This document shows positions 33,801 through 44,134 of a DNA stretch of 64,000 nt, in pieces. Positions within the stretch are counted from its first letter, which is position 1. Every line of letters starts with the position of its first letter. Under the pieces are notes generated by a model that saw only the letters and a list, made by a program, of their open reading frames with translations, made no database searches and was not told the DNA's origin. Made by a program: the position numbers and the translations under genes. The stretch covers positions 14,763,820-14,827,819 of the forward strand of contig OZ024783.1 of assembly GCA_964017065.1 (NCBI GenBank). Direction: 5' to 3'. The stretch is from Haliclona indistincta. Its lineage: Eukaryota; Porifera; Demospongiae; Haplosclerida; Chalinidae.

Positions 33801-35311
33801 TGAAATCTGTCACTGGTCCACAATGTAAACTAACAAGGAACAGGCATGGAATGGTAACACGATTGACTTGCTAACAGACCATAGATCCCTACATCAGTGG
33901 CTGTATAATTATAAGATCAATATTTTGTCACAAGCTAGATGCAGGTTAGGTGTCAGTCAACAGCAACTAGCTGAACTAGCTATAGCCAACCACAGCAGCC
34001 ACTGATGTAGGGATCTATGGTCTGTTAGCAAGTCAATCGTGTTACCATTCCATGCCTGTTCCTTGTTAGTTTACATTGTGGACCAGTGGCAGATTTCACA
34101 ACCCTACATCCTTTTGATTTCGATAGAAATCTTTTTAATTTTCTTGTTAAATTAACTACAACTAGAAAGCAGTTATATAGGAAGGTAGCATTACACTGCT
34201 ATTGTTACAGTCCTTTATATTTAATCTTGTTTATCTACCTCAGTTCATAATCTTGTTTCCATACTTTTTCAATACATGTACCAACCCTAAATCTCTTGCA
34301 TTTTTGTTAAAACGTTTTTATTACTTGTATAATTTGTATTGTTCTCTGTTATACAGTAGCAACTCTATTATAGTTATAAATAATATTATTATACCGAAGC
34401 ATCTCCATTTTATAGTTACATTTAATTTTAATTGTACAATTGACCATGTACTTTGTTCATTTAGCAATTATACACAGTAGTTTTTTGTTATTTTACTTTG
34501 TTTTTAATTTCACTTTCAGTCTGCATGTTATGTACATTGTCTATTATTGATTGAAACAGTGTTTTGTCTATAAATGCAATAGTATCCTTAGAAATATATT
34601 ATCATGTATGAGCATGTGTTAGGTATCAAATTACTCCGTATAGTGAGACATTTTATTTGATACCAAACTCAAGCACATTGCAAGTAGCTTAAGTGACATA
34701 AGGGAGGGGCAACTGGTTTTGGACAATTAATTATTCATAGAAGTCGTCAGAGGTCAAATTTGAGATGGCTCTATATTTCTAAATGGTATTTAAAAACTGA
34801 TGATTATTTTAGCTGCTGCTTTGCTAATAGGGACGCGCGATCCAACTAAAAAGGCCCATTGAGGGTTAGATCCACCTTCAAGTTGGGCTCCTGATGCTTT
34901 AGTGCACTATTTTTAACTACTGATTGTGCTCATTTGCAGATCTCAGTGCTGTTTGCTTCTGTTGCATAATGTTATACTGGAAAATAAAATTAATAATAAG
35001 TAAATCACATACTGCACCGCACTGGTAAGGCCAGTTAGGGTGGGGTTCCTTGCTGCCGGGTCTAAATATGTCAATCTCATGATGTTCCATTATCTTTAGC
35101 TTGATCTCACAGTTGCTAATAACAACAGTGCGTTTTCCTTCTGCATGTTGTAAGTTATAGTATGTATAAGAGACACTGATTAGACCTCACCAAAATTGGA
35201 TGATGAATATCTCCCGTAGCCAGAATAAAAGCAACCATCGACGAACCTGCGACCTATGCAAGTCTTGCCCACAAGACGGTCTCCCACCAGGAGAAGTGTG
35301 AGATCTGCCAT
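18800..35311 (-). CDS. RabA: divergent Rab-like gene lacking the G3 motif, with a 12.9-kb intron
   Basis: Exons in coding order: 35191-35311 (ATG at 35309-35311), 35013-35140, 22049-22126, 21308-21394, 20995-21060, 18800-18841. All have GT-AG borders and phases that fit. Exon borders sit where those of RabB sit, and exon 3 has the same 78-nt length as in RabC. Exon 1 carries the P-loop GDRLVGKT, exon 3 SFMLIYDVTDIDSFHK, exon 4 the G4 motif MIVGNKSDL, and exon 5 the G5 motif FIETSAK. Exon 2 keeps RTVVISNCEIKLKI, but the WDTAGQERF block is replaced by MEHHEIDIF, so the switch II Gly and Gln are missing. A good donor after exon 6 shows that a C-terminal exon lies further downstream; I did not find it. 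Joining exons 2 and 3 across 12.9 kb is inferred from phase and alignment. It could be a pseudo-GTPase or a decaying gene. Confidence 0.66.
18955..19165. repeat. Palindromic element with GTAATTTGG / CCAAAATTAC ends
   Basis: The left end CAGTGGGTAATTTGGAGGGT and the right end CTCACCAAAATTACCCGCTA are imperfect inverted copies around an AT-rich, TTTTGGCAAATTT-rich interior. Confidence 0.5.
19220..19490 (+). mobile_element. Possible solo LTR (weak)
   Basis: The stretch has an LTR-like layout: TGTGGTAGAAGGAGCCCG start, a TATAAATACCC box near 19384, then GTAATGT and a pyrimidine-rich tract. No second copy or clear target duplication is visible, so this is a weak guess. Confidence 0.25.
19779..20341. 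mobile_element. TTAACCCTTT-ended foldback element (piggyBac-like ends)
   Basis: It is bounded by TTAACCCTTTACTTACTGAA and the inverse CAGGAACTAAAGAGTTAA. The arms include GACTTGCTCTAAA, AGCTGTTCCAA and GGCCACTCCCACTT in both orientations. TTAA plus a CCC start is piggyBac-like. Related partial copies lie at 44150-44235 and 46952-47337. Confidence 0.68.
20345..20990. other. Intron of RabA, nothing recognised
   Basis: This is intron DNA between exons 5 and 6. The 89-codon frame at 20654-20923 lacks any family resemblance. Confidence 0.4.
20995..22126 (-). CDS. RabA exons 3-5 (G4 and G5 motifs)
   Basis: Exon 3 (22049-22126) encodes the strand FMLIYDVT. Exon 4 (21308-21394) encodes MIVGNKSDLDRERQV, with the guanine-binding NKxD. 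Exon 5 (20995-21060) encodes AMFIETSAKNDDNVDL. All are bounded by GT-AG and stay in phase 0, so the nucleotide-base contacts are conserved. Confidence 0.78.
21124..21300. mobile_element. Miniature element with AGTGGAA / TTCCACAGTA ends
   Basis: The ends AGTGGAATCTCTCTAAGG and CAGGAGTTCCACAGTA are partly inverted, with internal CATTATAGAG(A/G)G motifs facing each other. A fragment of the same family (TATAGAGGGTGTCCTCTGGT) lies at about 50313. Confidence 0.55.
22490..22785 (-). mobile_element. F6 end fragment, reverse orientation
   Basis: It matches the left end of the 11085 element in reverse, from CGAATCTTCCACATGATCAC to CTAAATCGGTCCGTAACA. The other end is missing. Confidence 0.6.
22786..23186. 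other. RabA intron, nothing recognised
   Basis: This is unassigned intron DNA between the F6 fragment and the pogo-type transposon. Confidence 0.4.
23354..24390 (+). pseudogene. Pogo/CENP-B-type transposase, N-terminal and central part (broken)
   Basis: Read across several frame changes and stops, the order is: a helix-turn-helix block SPEQRAEIGRYAVQHGVAST, then DSTISGMKKAYIMEREQN, then EEIIKLPAKKRGRHVLLGE and VREGGGAINTAIVVAGAKGI. Next come YGGYFVL and RMKFTRRRATT, then the first catalytic Asp in FNWDQTGLHLVPSSSWTM. HPSYSFPADWSITHSHNHWS and YIEDIIVPY follow. This is the layout of DDE_1 pogo-type transposases with a psq/CENP-B-like N-terminus. Frame breaks near 23510, 23605, 23695, 23870 and 24050 and the stop at about 24268 show it is dead. 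It stops where the F1 element is inserted. Confidence 0.82.
24392..25608 (+). mobile_element. F1 element nested inside the transposase gene
   Basis: It starts with the hairpin AGGGAGGCACGATAGTGCC-TCCCT and ends after the long foldback at TTTTTAATTTTTGT. Transposase sequence resumes directly afterwards, which fixes both borders to within a few bases. Confidence 0.8.
25612..26208 (+). pseudogene. Pogo-type transposase, C-terminal part
   Basis: A frame of about 190 residues continues the transposase after the F1 insertion. It holds the second and third catalytic Asp positions in ALALFDHFKGQLTANV and CTDRLKPLDISVNKSAK. ARMKC-like and LGAQWLV-type motifs follow (GPRMKCVGAQWLVCLYEHFL), and the end is a Lys/Asp-repeat plus acidic tail (KSKRDKE units, then DDTSMSDSEDD). 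The frame is intact to a TAG at 26206-26208, but it is cut from its N-terminal part. Confidence 0.85.
26331..26755 (-). pseudogene. HIRAN-like domain protein, convergent with the transposase
   Basis: On the minus strand from an ATG at 26753-26755, the frame reads VRGYHIYQELWKPRVGEKL and STNIIDRYAVAVVK. This is the HIRAN-type pattern (G-x-Y ... GE-L ... N-xx-D-xx-AV-V). After a Lys-rich run and a frame change near 26470 it continues in another frame with FIRRGGTITCEVSGRRRHSA and LLQGGLEIPC, ending at a TAG at 26331-26333. I recall this two-part module from transposon-associated invertebrate proteins. HIRAN domains bind DNA 3' ends in HLTF and related proteins; a DNA-binding helper role for transposition is only inference. 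The Lys-rich run may be read from intron or repeat DNA. Confidence 0.6.
26904..27670. other. RabA intron, nothing recognised
   Basis: AT-rich sequence without a recognised gene or repeat, apart from a C-rich hairpin (GGGGTGCTCTAGCACCCC) near 27100. Confidence 0.4.
27675..28073. mobile_element. Miniature inverted-repeat element, 400 bp
   Basis: The ends AGTCTCTCGCGCCAGACCC and the inverse GGGTCTGGCGCGCGAGACT extend inward through GGGTCTGGTAAAACATT to give arms of about 48 bp. Confidence 0.75.
28100..28628. mobile_element. Inverted-repeat element with a hairpin at each end
   Basis: The left end has the hairpin CCAGATGTTCC-gagagt-GGGAACATCTGG, followed by TAACGCCAGGTTTTTGTG. The right end has CACAAAAACCTGG-CAGGCGTTAGTGA and a second hairpin around GACGTCCCC ... 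GGAACGTC. Confidence 0.6.
28629..29125. other. RabA intron, nothing recognised
   Basis: AT-rich DNA with no recognised gene or repeat. Confidence 0.4.
29130..29765. repeat. Palindrome whose arms and centre are tandem repeats
   Basis: The left arm has about 2.5 copies of a 33-bp unit (TGATGCTTGCAAAAGTAAAG...) and the right arm about 3.5 inverted copies. The arms end CTACATCAGCGGCTTG and its inverse, a core shared with F1. The centre (29333-29600) holds four to five copies of a 60-bp unit beginning GGACTGCGTCCTCC. Both unit lengths are multiples of three, which keeps a 186-codon frame (29060-29620) open. Confidence 0.78.
29868..30025. repeat. Palindromic miniature element, 155 bp
   Basis: The left end GGTTAGAGACCTCGGCCAAT with GGGATCTACGCGGTATA is inverted at the right (TATACCGCGTAGATCCC ... 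CCTCGGTCTCTATCC). The centre is CCCTCGCG-rich. Confidence 0.68.
30026..31128. other. RabA intron with a possible degenerate Cys-rich coding remnant
   Basis: Around 30415-30490 the plus strand can be read as a Cys-rich string ending CKCGKASLVCSPLCNCKC. This resembles CXC-type modules, but neighbouring frames contain stops. A TTTTTTCACACTTGTGAAAAA hairpin lies near 30620. No gene is claimed. Confidence 0.3.
31131..31856. mobile_element. F2 foldback element, second full copy
   Basis: It is bounded by TTAAGGTGGTGGTATACCC and GGGTATACCGCCACCTTAA. It is closely similar to 6672-7393 throughout, including the unique centre (GTGACGTCCATGTTTGTCG). Both arms again keep a long open frame. Confidence 0.8.
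31880..32262 (-). mobile_element. F3 element, reverse orientation
   Basis: It ends in the hairpin TAACCCTCGCGCATGTGCC-GAGGGTTA at about 32235-32260. The body contains AACGAATGAGTGAATGAACG and TAGATGGAATCTACAAGTAC. The opposite-orientation copy is at 35693-36035. Confidence 0.68.
32302..32800. mobile_element. TTAACCCTTCAAGTGCGG-ended element
   Basis: It is bounded by TTAACCCTTCAAGTGCGG and the inverse-type end CCGCATGTGAAGGGTTAA, with TTAA at both borders. The interior includes a GC-rich hairpin (GCGGGGCCGCAGGCCCCGC) near 32645. It is non-coding as far as I can see. Confidence 0.65.
32930..34147 (+). mobile_element. F1 element, 5' hairpin half lost
   Basis: The body from CTCCCTATGTAGGGTTGAAC through the TTCTTTC tract to the long foldback is present. 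Only half of the 5' hairpin remains. The small frame ETKTAQYEHDIELHFTEKEK is open here. Confidence 0.75.
34148..35000. other. RabA intron near exon 2, AT-rich
   Basis: Low-complexity AT-rich DNA. The 92-codon frame at 34202-34480 is compositionally biased (Phe/Tyr/Leu/Asn) and not credible as a gene. Confidence 0.45.
35013..35140 (-). CDS. RabA exon 2 (degenerate switch region)
   Basis: It follows acceptor catgcag and ends in phase 0 at donor gtatgt after YQCGA, matching YYKGA at the same place in RabB. The beta-strand GKRTVVISNCEIKLKI aligns with [13 protein letters not shown]. The DxxGQ block is not present. Confidence 0.62.
35191..35311 (-). CDS. RabA exon 1 (P-loop)
   Basis: It encodes MADLTLLLVGDRLVGKTCIG and a short following stretch, ending in phase 1 at donor gtgagg. 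This position and phase are the same as exon 1 of RabB. Confidence 0.7.
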
Positions 35312-35692
35312 GATAGCTGCACTCAATCTAGTCTAGGCGCGAGCTATGGGACGAATCCGGCTATGGGATTTGCTATGACCATAGATGATAATTATTTGTT
35401 TACAACACTTCATGTCCTCCACGTGACAAATCACGTGATATTCCAACGTGGAAAAAAATTAATATGAATCGCACTATATACAGTGAACCCCTGAGGGCGT
35501 GTTAACACTACGTGCCCGCTCGTACAGAATCACTATAATAATCATCCAGCGGTTGGCAGTAGCTATTCATGAAGAGAGGAAATTACAATTCTGTATTTAT
35601 TTTTGGAACTCATAGCTGACATAGAGTTTGAACTATCTTTACTTTTTTGCTTTATTTATTTCTTTTTAACTCTAGGTATTATTTTAGTAATT

Positions 35693-36035
35693 ATTAACCC
35701 TCGGCGCATGCGCGAGGGTTACGGTACTTGGTTTGTCATTCATTCACTCGTTCATTCATTCGTTCATTCATTCGTTCTGTCCATCGAGCTGCAGAGACCA
35801 TCGCTCACTTCTGAAACTCGGTAAAGGTATGAACAGACTTAGCACGACAATGGCTTGTAATGTGACTCGTGGATTTTGCTAAAGTGCTTTCGTTCTTGAG
35901 TTATGGCTGGCTCAACTTGCCATGACCTGACGGCCATCTTAGACTTCTCTGACAACAAACGCGCCCATAGTTGACTACCTAGGTACTTGTAGATTCCATC
36001 TAAACAGCAGGACAGCTCTGGGGGTGCGTAGACAT
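35693..36035 (+). mobile_element. F3 element, forward orientation
   Basis: It begins with the hairpin TAACCCTCGGCGCATGCGC-GAGGGTTA, followed by ATTCATTC/GTTCATTC simple repeat. It matches the 31880-32262 copy in reverse along its whole length. Confidence 0.7.
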
Positions 36036-37150
36036 TTCATTATTATAGTCTTCTCTCGTTAATAATCTACCATTCTCTCTTTAAAATTATATAAACAATA
36101 CCTGTACTAGGCCACATTCACTTTCAATCACTAAATAATAATATATTTCATGATCTGGAAAGTACACACACATTTTACACTCTTCAGGTTTTCTTCATGT
36201 AATCTCCAAACAACTAAAAGATGGTACATGCCCCATTATCATGAGTGCATCGATCATTATTATAGATCAGAAGGTGTGCTACAACTATGTGTGCTGGCGT
36301 GATGCTTCTCATCGGTCATCAAAAAGAAACGACAAATTAGCTGCCGTAAAATCAGAGATGTTTGTATTTGAAGAATGTATGTTACAGAACTATAATCTGG
36401 AGCAGTGGAAGTAACTTACATGTTGGCTCATTCGAACCATGAGACAGGAGAGAAAGAGGATGCTACTGCCTACTAGTTCTACTGAGAACATAATAGCCGT
36501 ATTGGAATTCTAATTGAGCGAAATATGAAAGGCTGTAAATGCACTACTAAAACCAGACATGTTACTTTAGTAATATTTTCGTGAAGACATACAGTAGCTC
36601 ATTAGATAGTTTTTTTTTCTGAAAATGTTACTAGGAAGCACCATGTGACAAGAAGGGACATTCTCAACATTAAGACTATTGAGTGCAAGACCAGCTAGGC
36701 TATTATCATGATGCAACCTCAGTGCTGTTGGCAGTAGCATGCAGAGCTTCAGCAAGAAGAATTCAAACCTATACTCTACTTCAAGTATAGTTTCACAATT
36801 CAATTTTTAATAATAATATTATGTGAACGAATTAGAATAAATGAGCTGGTCACTTCGGTCCTGTAATTAATTTTTGAACGCACCCCTGTTTTCAATTGGG
36901 TCGTACATTACTGAAACACTATGAAAATGTTCGTGTAAAATAATTAATTATTTTGATCTTTCTACTTGCATAATTATCACATTTTTGAAGCATAGCACTA
37001 AATTGGGCTGAAGTTTAAAAACATGCGTGGGTTTGAAAATTGCAGGAGCGAAGTGACCCACAGTTTTCTCAAATCTGCTCAAATAAAAATAATCATGAAT
37101 TTTTGTTTTTGAAGAATGCATAGGATTCCGGCTCTCAGTATAATCAGCTA
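36036..37150. other. Spacer between RabA and RabB
   Basis: AT-rich sequence with no recognised exon or repeat. The 78-codon frame at 36567-36803 has no family resemblance. Confidence 0.4.
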
Positions 37151-37156
37151 ACAATG

Positions 37157-39415
<2,259 letters not shown>

Positions 39416-39930
39416 GCTGTCGCAGTAGCTACAGATCAGTCGCCGCCTTAGGATTTGCCCCGGAGAACTGAGCTGTTCCCAGCTTAAGAACACAGCTTTT
39501 GAGATCGGAATAGATGAGTGGTCAAGTCTGTCCTGGTTATCTCTTCCTAGAATCGTTCGCCCCCAGTCTAGCTCGCGAGCCAAATTCATTGAACCTCCTC
39601 CCACGCGCGTTATAACATTAGTGGGTGGGGCTCGTGGTAGATCTGAAATCGAGCCAATCTATCTACTTTTATGTTCATGACATAATTATTGTACCTAACT
39701 GAATATTGAATATACATTTAGCAAATTGATGTAATGTGATGTGTTACAGTAAGACAAGCACCACATGACCTGACATTAGATGAAGCATGGCCTCACTTTA
39801 GCTTCTTACGGTATACAGACAGACAGAGCACAACCTTGCTGGTGACCTTGCCATAACGCATGGTAGCTCTAGGGAGAGGATCGGAACGACTGATTGGTCA
39901 TCGGTAAATGATCCGGAAGACTAGGCATGC
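39416..39930. promoter_or_regulatory. Shared upstream region of RabB and the galactosyltransferase
   Basis: The two ATGs point away from each other across 515 bp, the arrangement of a divergent promoter. I see no certain core element. The RabB-side minus-strand frame extends upstream of its ATG (to 39604), so the start could be further out. TAG sits three codons before the galactosyltransferase ATG. Confidence 0.4.
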
Positions 39931-40872
39931 ATGATAGTACATCAAGCTCACGCGAACAAACAGCTCAGTGATTCGACGAGTGAGCTCGCCCACGGATTGT
40001 GGTCCGAGAGTCCCGCCTCTTTGACCGCGAACAGTGCGGCGGTTGTGTTGGGAGAAGTGATCATCCTTGTGCACTCGAGAATCAACAGCACCCTGAGGAG
40101 AAATGCAATCAGAGAGACCTGGCTAGCTACGAGGATGCTCATTGGTTACTCGGTGCAGTATCGATTCTTGATCGGAGGCCTGGGTGCTAAGGAGGTAGAG
40201 ATCAGAACACTGGATACTGAACAGCAAGATCATGGTGACCTGCTTGTACTGTGGGATGTATCAAACAGCTACTCTTCTCTCAGTAATAGAACACTGCAGT
40301 CAATGGTATTTATCAACCGTCACTACAACTTCTCATTCATGCTCAAAACAGATGGCGACGTATTCCTCAACACACAGCGAATACTCAAAGACCTTAAAAC
40401 TCACCTGCCCACTCACCGGCTCTACTGGGGCAGATCCTCGTGTTACAACCCTCTCATTAATAAAGGGCAATGGCGGGAGACCAAATGGCACTTCTGTGAC
40501 ACATACTTTCCGTACAACTATGGAGGAATGTATGTACTATCGAAAGACTTAGTGAACTTAATAGCAGACAATGAACCTTATTTACAGACCTACACATGTG
40601 AGGATGTCTCAGTAGGAGCATGGCTGGCTCCTTATAACATTGTTCGTGTTGATGATGTACGTATTTTTTCTGGTCACAATAGCGGACGATGTAGCCGTGG
40701 ATTCATTGCTGTGCATATCAACCATTATCTTGCTCACAAGCAGATGAAGAGGTACTATAATAAGTTGATAAGAAAAGGATCGGTCTGTTCTAGTATTTGT
40801 AAAGAACAACCCATTTCATGGAGTACTATTACTAGTAAATGCTACAAGAAACCCATTCCTGTTACTAGGTAA
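39931..40872 (+). CDS. B3GALT6-like: Beta-1,3-galactosyltransferase 6-like (intact copy)
   Basis: A 313-residue GT31 enzyme. Motifs in order: LRRNAIRETW (about 55-64), YRFLIGGLG, the acidic motif KTDGDVFLN (about 138-146), RLYWGRSS, WHFCDTYFPYNYGGMYVLS, and EDVSVGAWLAP (about 221-231). The Cys-rich tail includes GRCSRGFI and ISWSTITSKC. The block EDVSVGAWLAP plus the tail resembles B3GALT6, which adds the second galactose of the glycosaminoglycan-protein linker in the Golgi. The usual DDD triplet reads DGD, with the middle Asp changed but the outer two kept. No N-terminal membrane anchor is visible from this ATG; an in-frame TAG lies just upstream, so either an upstream exon supplies the anchor or this copy is N-terminally shortened. 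It shares a 515-bp upstream region with RabB. Confidence 0.87.
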   Translation: MIVHQAHANKQLSDSTSELAHGLWSESPASLTANSAAVVLGEVIILVHSRINSTLRRNAIRETWLATRMLIGYSVQYRFLIGGLGAKEVEIRTLDTEQQDHGDLLVLWDVSNSYSSLSNRTLQSMVFINRHYNFSFMLKTDGDVFLNTQRILKDLKTHLPTHRLYWGRSSCYNPLINKGQWRETKWHFCDTYFPYNYGGMYVLSKDLVNLIADNEPYLQTYTCEDVSVGAWLAPYNIVRVDDVRIFSGHNSGRCSRGFIAVHINHYLAHKQMKRYYNKLIRKGSVCSSICKEQPISWSTITSKCYKKPIPVTR

Positions 40873-40985
40873 TAATTGTATTTAAGGATTACAAAATAAT
40901 TTATAATTATTCTTTGTCAATTGAACACATGAAAAAGTAAATTAATAAAGAAAACAGCATGTCAATCAAAATCGTTATGTCTGAG

Positions 40986-43900
40986 TCAAGAACTATTGTC
41001 TATAAATGAACTCTGGATAGACTCAGCGAGAGTCTCTTCTCCTACTGTACGAGACTTGAGAACACGTACAAGAGTGCTCCACTTGACTGGAATATAATCA
41101 GCAGTTGCTAGTTGCTGCCACATGCTGAACACTTCTGTAAATGCATCAAGCGGGTCACCACGATGCTGCTTATCAATGGAATTAAGCTTTGCTCCAGAAA
41201 GCCCAAGTGCCACACCAAAACGTTTCCATTTATCAGGAATTACATTAGCCACACTTTCTATGAACTGGAACAGTGAAATTTCATGACTGTCACCTGCAAT
41301 TAAGATACACTGTATTAATTTGAGTCTTTTGACCATCTCTGACATAAGCGGCTATTTTACAGCTGAAGTTATCACAAAAAAATTCATTTAGTCTTGCAGA
41401 TTTGTTATTGAAAATCTTTAGCATGTGGCAAAGAAAGCACACGTAATTGAATAAGTTTTGACTTTCGCCACCTAAATTTATGTGACTCCACCCAATTTTA
41501 GATCAAAATTCATTAGTAGGCTATCTAAATTTAGTTGGCCAATGTTTGCAAAGTCTATCAAATATAAATTGATGTGGTGTTGTCTAGCTATTACAAAGAC
41601 GCCTAAATTTAGGTGGGGTGTGTTTGATTTTAGCCTGGTAAAACTGCTCGAAACAGCGTAAATTTAGGCACAGTATAAGTCCTATAGTTTAGGTGGTGAA
41701 AGTCAAACTTTTTGCAATTTCGTATGCTTTCTTAGGCATGTGCTAAAGATTATCAAGAAGTTGTTTCAAATCTGCAACAAAATAATTGGATGAAATAAAA
41801 AATAAATAATTATTATGAAAAAGTATGGCTTGTAATTTAGTTCAAACTACTATAATTATGTTAAAAACTACAATAATATAATTATGTTTAAAACTATTAT
41901 TAAAACTCACTAATAGATGGATTCACGACAGCCTTTGCAGGGGAGTCTAATAAGTGTGAGGCTGCAAAAATTACACAATAACCATACCACAATGATACTG
42001 TATAATAGACTCACTGTTATCAGGTACTGGTGCCAGCCATGCAAGCATTCTCTCATTAGCACAGCGACCAGAACCACGATCTGGTCTTACAGAGCAGGTG
42101 AGCCAACGGGTCGACACATTAACCTTACACGGATGAAGTATGCTCTCGCACTTCTTGAATGGACACCAGAATCCATCAGTGAACGCTATCTTGCTGGTGT
42201 CAAGGTGTCGCTGCTTGCAGACCTCGGCAATAGCACGGAGTGTGGCAGCTCTAATGAGAGGAGCCACAGATGGGTCACCACTGAAGTGGACGACCAGGCA
42301 TGCATGATGCTCTACCAGCATCACTACTCCTCCTGATGTGCAATTCAATTTAACAACATCACGACCAGCAATCTCCAGAAGAGAGAAGAGTGCATTGTAA
42401 AGCAAGGCCACGACTAAAGCAGAAAACAATCCAAGTGGCATCACTTTCGTGTGACAAAGAAGAACAAGAGGAGGCAGCTCACCATCGAGAAGAGGAACAG
42501 TTTTCTTGCTACTTGGAAGGATAGAAGGAATAAAGAAAACATCTTCATCATCAATTCTAACCGGCGCCACTATTAGAAGGTGTTTCAGAATTGCGAGGAA
42601 GTCGTCTACTGTGTAGACACACTTTCCAGCTACATTCACTCGATACTCGCTACAAAGAGCATCGACAAGCTCTCTATTAAACAGCCCTCGGTTTCTCAAT
42701 GTTCGTACTGATGCCATGAGCTTAGAGAGGAAAGGATAAAGAGAAGAGATCTGACTGAAGTCAACGATACCAAGATTCAATATTTCAGTGACTTCGCTGA
42801 GAATACATTGCGGATCAGTAAAGACCAGGTGAGGAATGACTTTGAAATACATGCAAATAGCACCTTCATCTAAAAACATCAATGCTGCCAATACTTCTTC
42901 TCTTTTCATTTCTAAATTCTCACCTATAGCTATACACTCGGCTATACCAAGAACACTTCGTTTCTCCTTCGCTGCTTTGGCACTCAATTCTAATTCAAAA
43001 ATATACCATCTCGTAGGTATGTCTACCGTGGCATTGCTGCAAGCTTCCATGATCTTCTGCCTTAAAGAAGAAGCCAACTCATCACGCCCTTTTGTGACTA
43101 AGGTGTTGATTGGCAGAAGAATATCTCCATCATCATTAATCTCAATGCACATCGACTTAAGCTCACCGAGACTCTTCTTCAACCATCGATTCTTACCACC
43201 ATGTGTTTGCTGAAAGAAAGACCAATGCTTGTCAGCATGAGTACCAACCAGAAGAAACTTAGACTCTGAAAAGCCTTTTTCAGAATGCTTGGTAGACGAG
43301 AGAATGCGAACCAGCTCTTCAATGCTTTCGAGTTGTGTTTGGTCCAGTTCTGTTGACTGACGAAGATGCTTGTCATCCTTTACATACTCATACTCTAGCT
43401 TATCATTGATGTCACGATTGTACTTCGAGACAACTATGTTGACTGTGCTTCTCCTAACGAATGCTGGTACAAGGCTGATAAATGATGGCTGTCCACCAGA
43501 GTCTATCAGGTGGATAAAGGTCTTTTTCTGCTCAAGATTGTCAGGAATTGTTGGAGGACAAGAAACCATATTCTCGACAAGATTATACACCATGCTGCTC
43601 ATTGGTGGACGGGGTGGAATGTAATTGCTGGCATTCTCATCTAAAATAGATTTCTGTGAATGCACGGCCCTCTTGGTAAACTTGAGAATGTGGTGGCTGC
43701 TGAGACTCTGCTGAGATGTACTGCTCTTTGCTGAGATGTGCTGCTTTTGTGAAGTACCAATTGACAGATCACGAGATCTAGCAGCACGAGACGGGTTCAA
43801 TTCTAGGACTTTTACTTCCTCTGCAATGAAGCGAAGGTACGTGTCATCATCGAGCTTTTTCCATGTGCTCATACTGCCACTACCATCAGCTTTGATACGA

Positions 43901-44088
43901 TGCATGGATACAGCACGGAAAGCACGGGTTGCCAAAGGAGTACTGGTCCTAGTGGCAGGTGGTGGCAAGCCAAGCAGAAGGTATCGTAAGCTGGTTTTGC
44001 CCGATCCAGGTGCACCAATGATGAGAACTTTGATAATGAAGACTCTTGTAATACCATCTTTCATAGCTCTCTGCACTGCTTCGACATA
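40986..44088 (-). CDS. ROC-COR-Death protein gene, copy 2 (no ankyrin exons seen)
   Basis: Exons in coding order: 42015-44088 (ROC-COR), 41911-41961 (linker), 40986-41293 (Death domain, TGA at the end). Splice sites and phases equal those of copy 1. The P-loop GAPGSGKTS, G3 HLIDSGGQPSF, G4 LVGTHADKH and COR FTDPQCILSEV are all intact. Death-domain residues are nearly unchanged (VIPDKWKRFGVALGLS). The Ser/Gln-rich insert differs through compensating indels (QQSLSSHHILKFTKRAVHSQ). The acceptor ttattgcag at 44089-44091 shows that an upstream exon is expected. The sequence beyond about 44100 is unrelated to copy 1 and I found no ankyrin exon there. The long intact frame argues for recent selection or recent duplication. 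Confidence 0.82.
41455..41710. mobile_element. F4 miniature element, copy 2
   Basis: It has the same TIRs and position, between the Death exon and the linker exon, as 1368-1622, with small internal deletions. Confidence 0.72.
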
Positions 44089-44134
44089 CTGCAATAAAAT
44101 TAGGTATTGGTAAGTCAGCAGTAGTGTTTATCTC

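Noticed and set aside
33587..33874. Small basic frame (ETKTAQYEHDIELHFTEKEK) in F1 copies as a protein gene
   Set aside because: It is open in only some copies and broken by a stop or frame change in those at 12300, 25150 and 51900; copy identity alone can explain it.
34202..34480. 92-codon frame
   Set aside because: Low-complexity AT-rich translation with no start context or family match.
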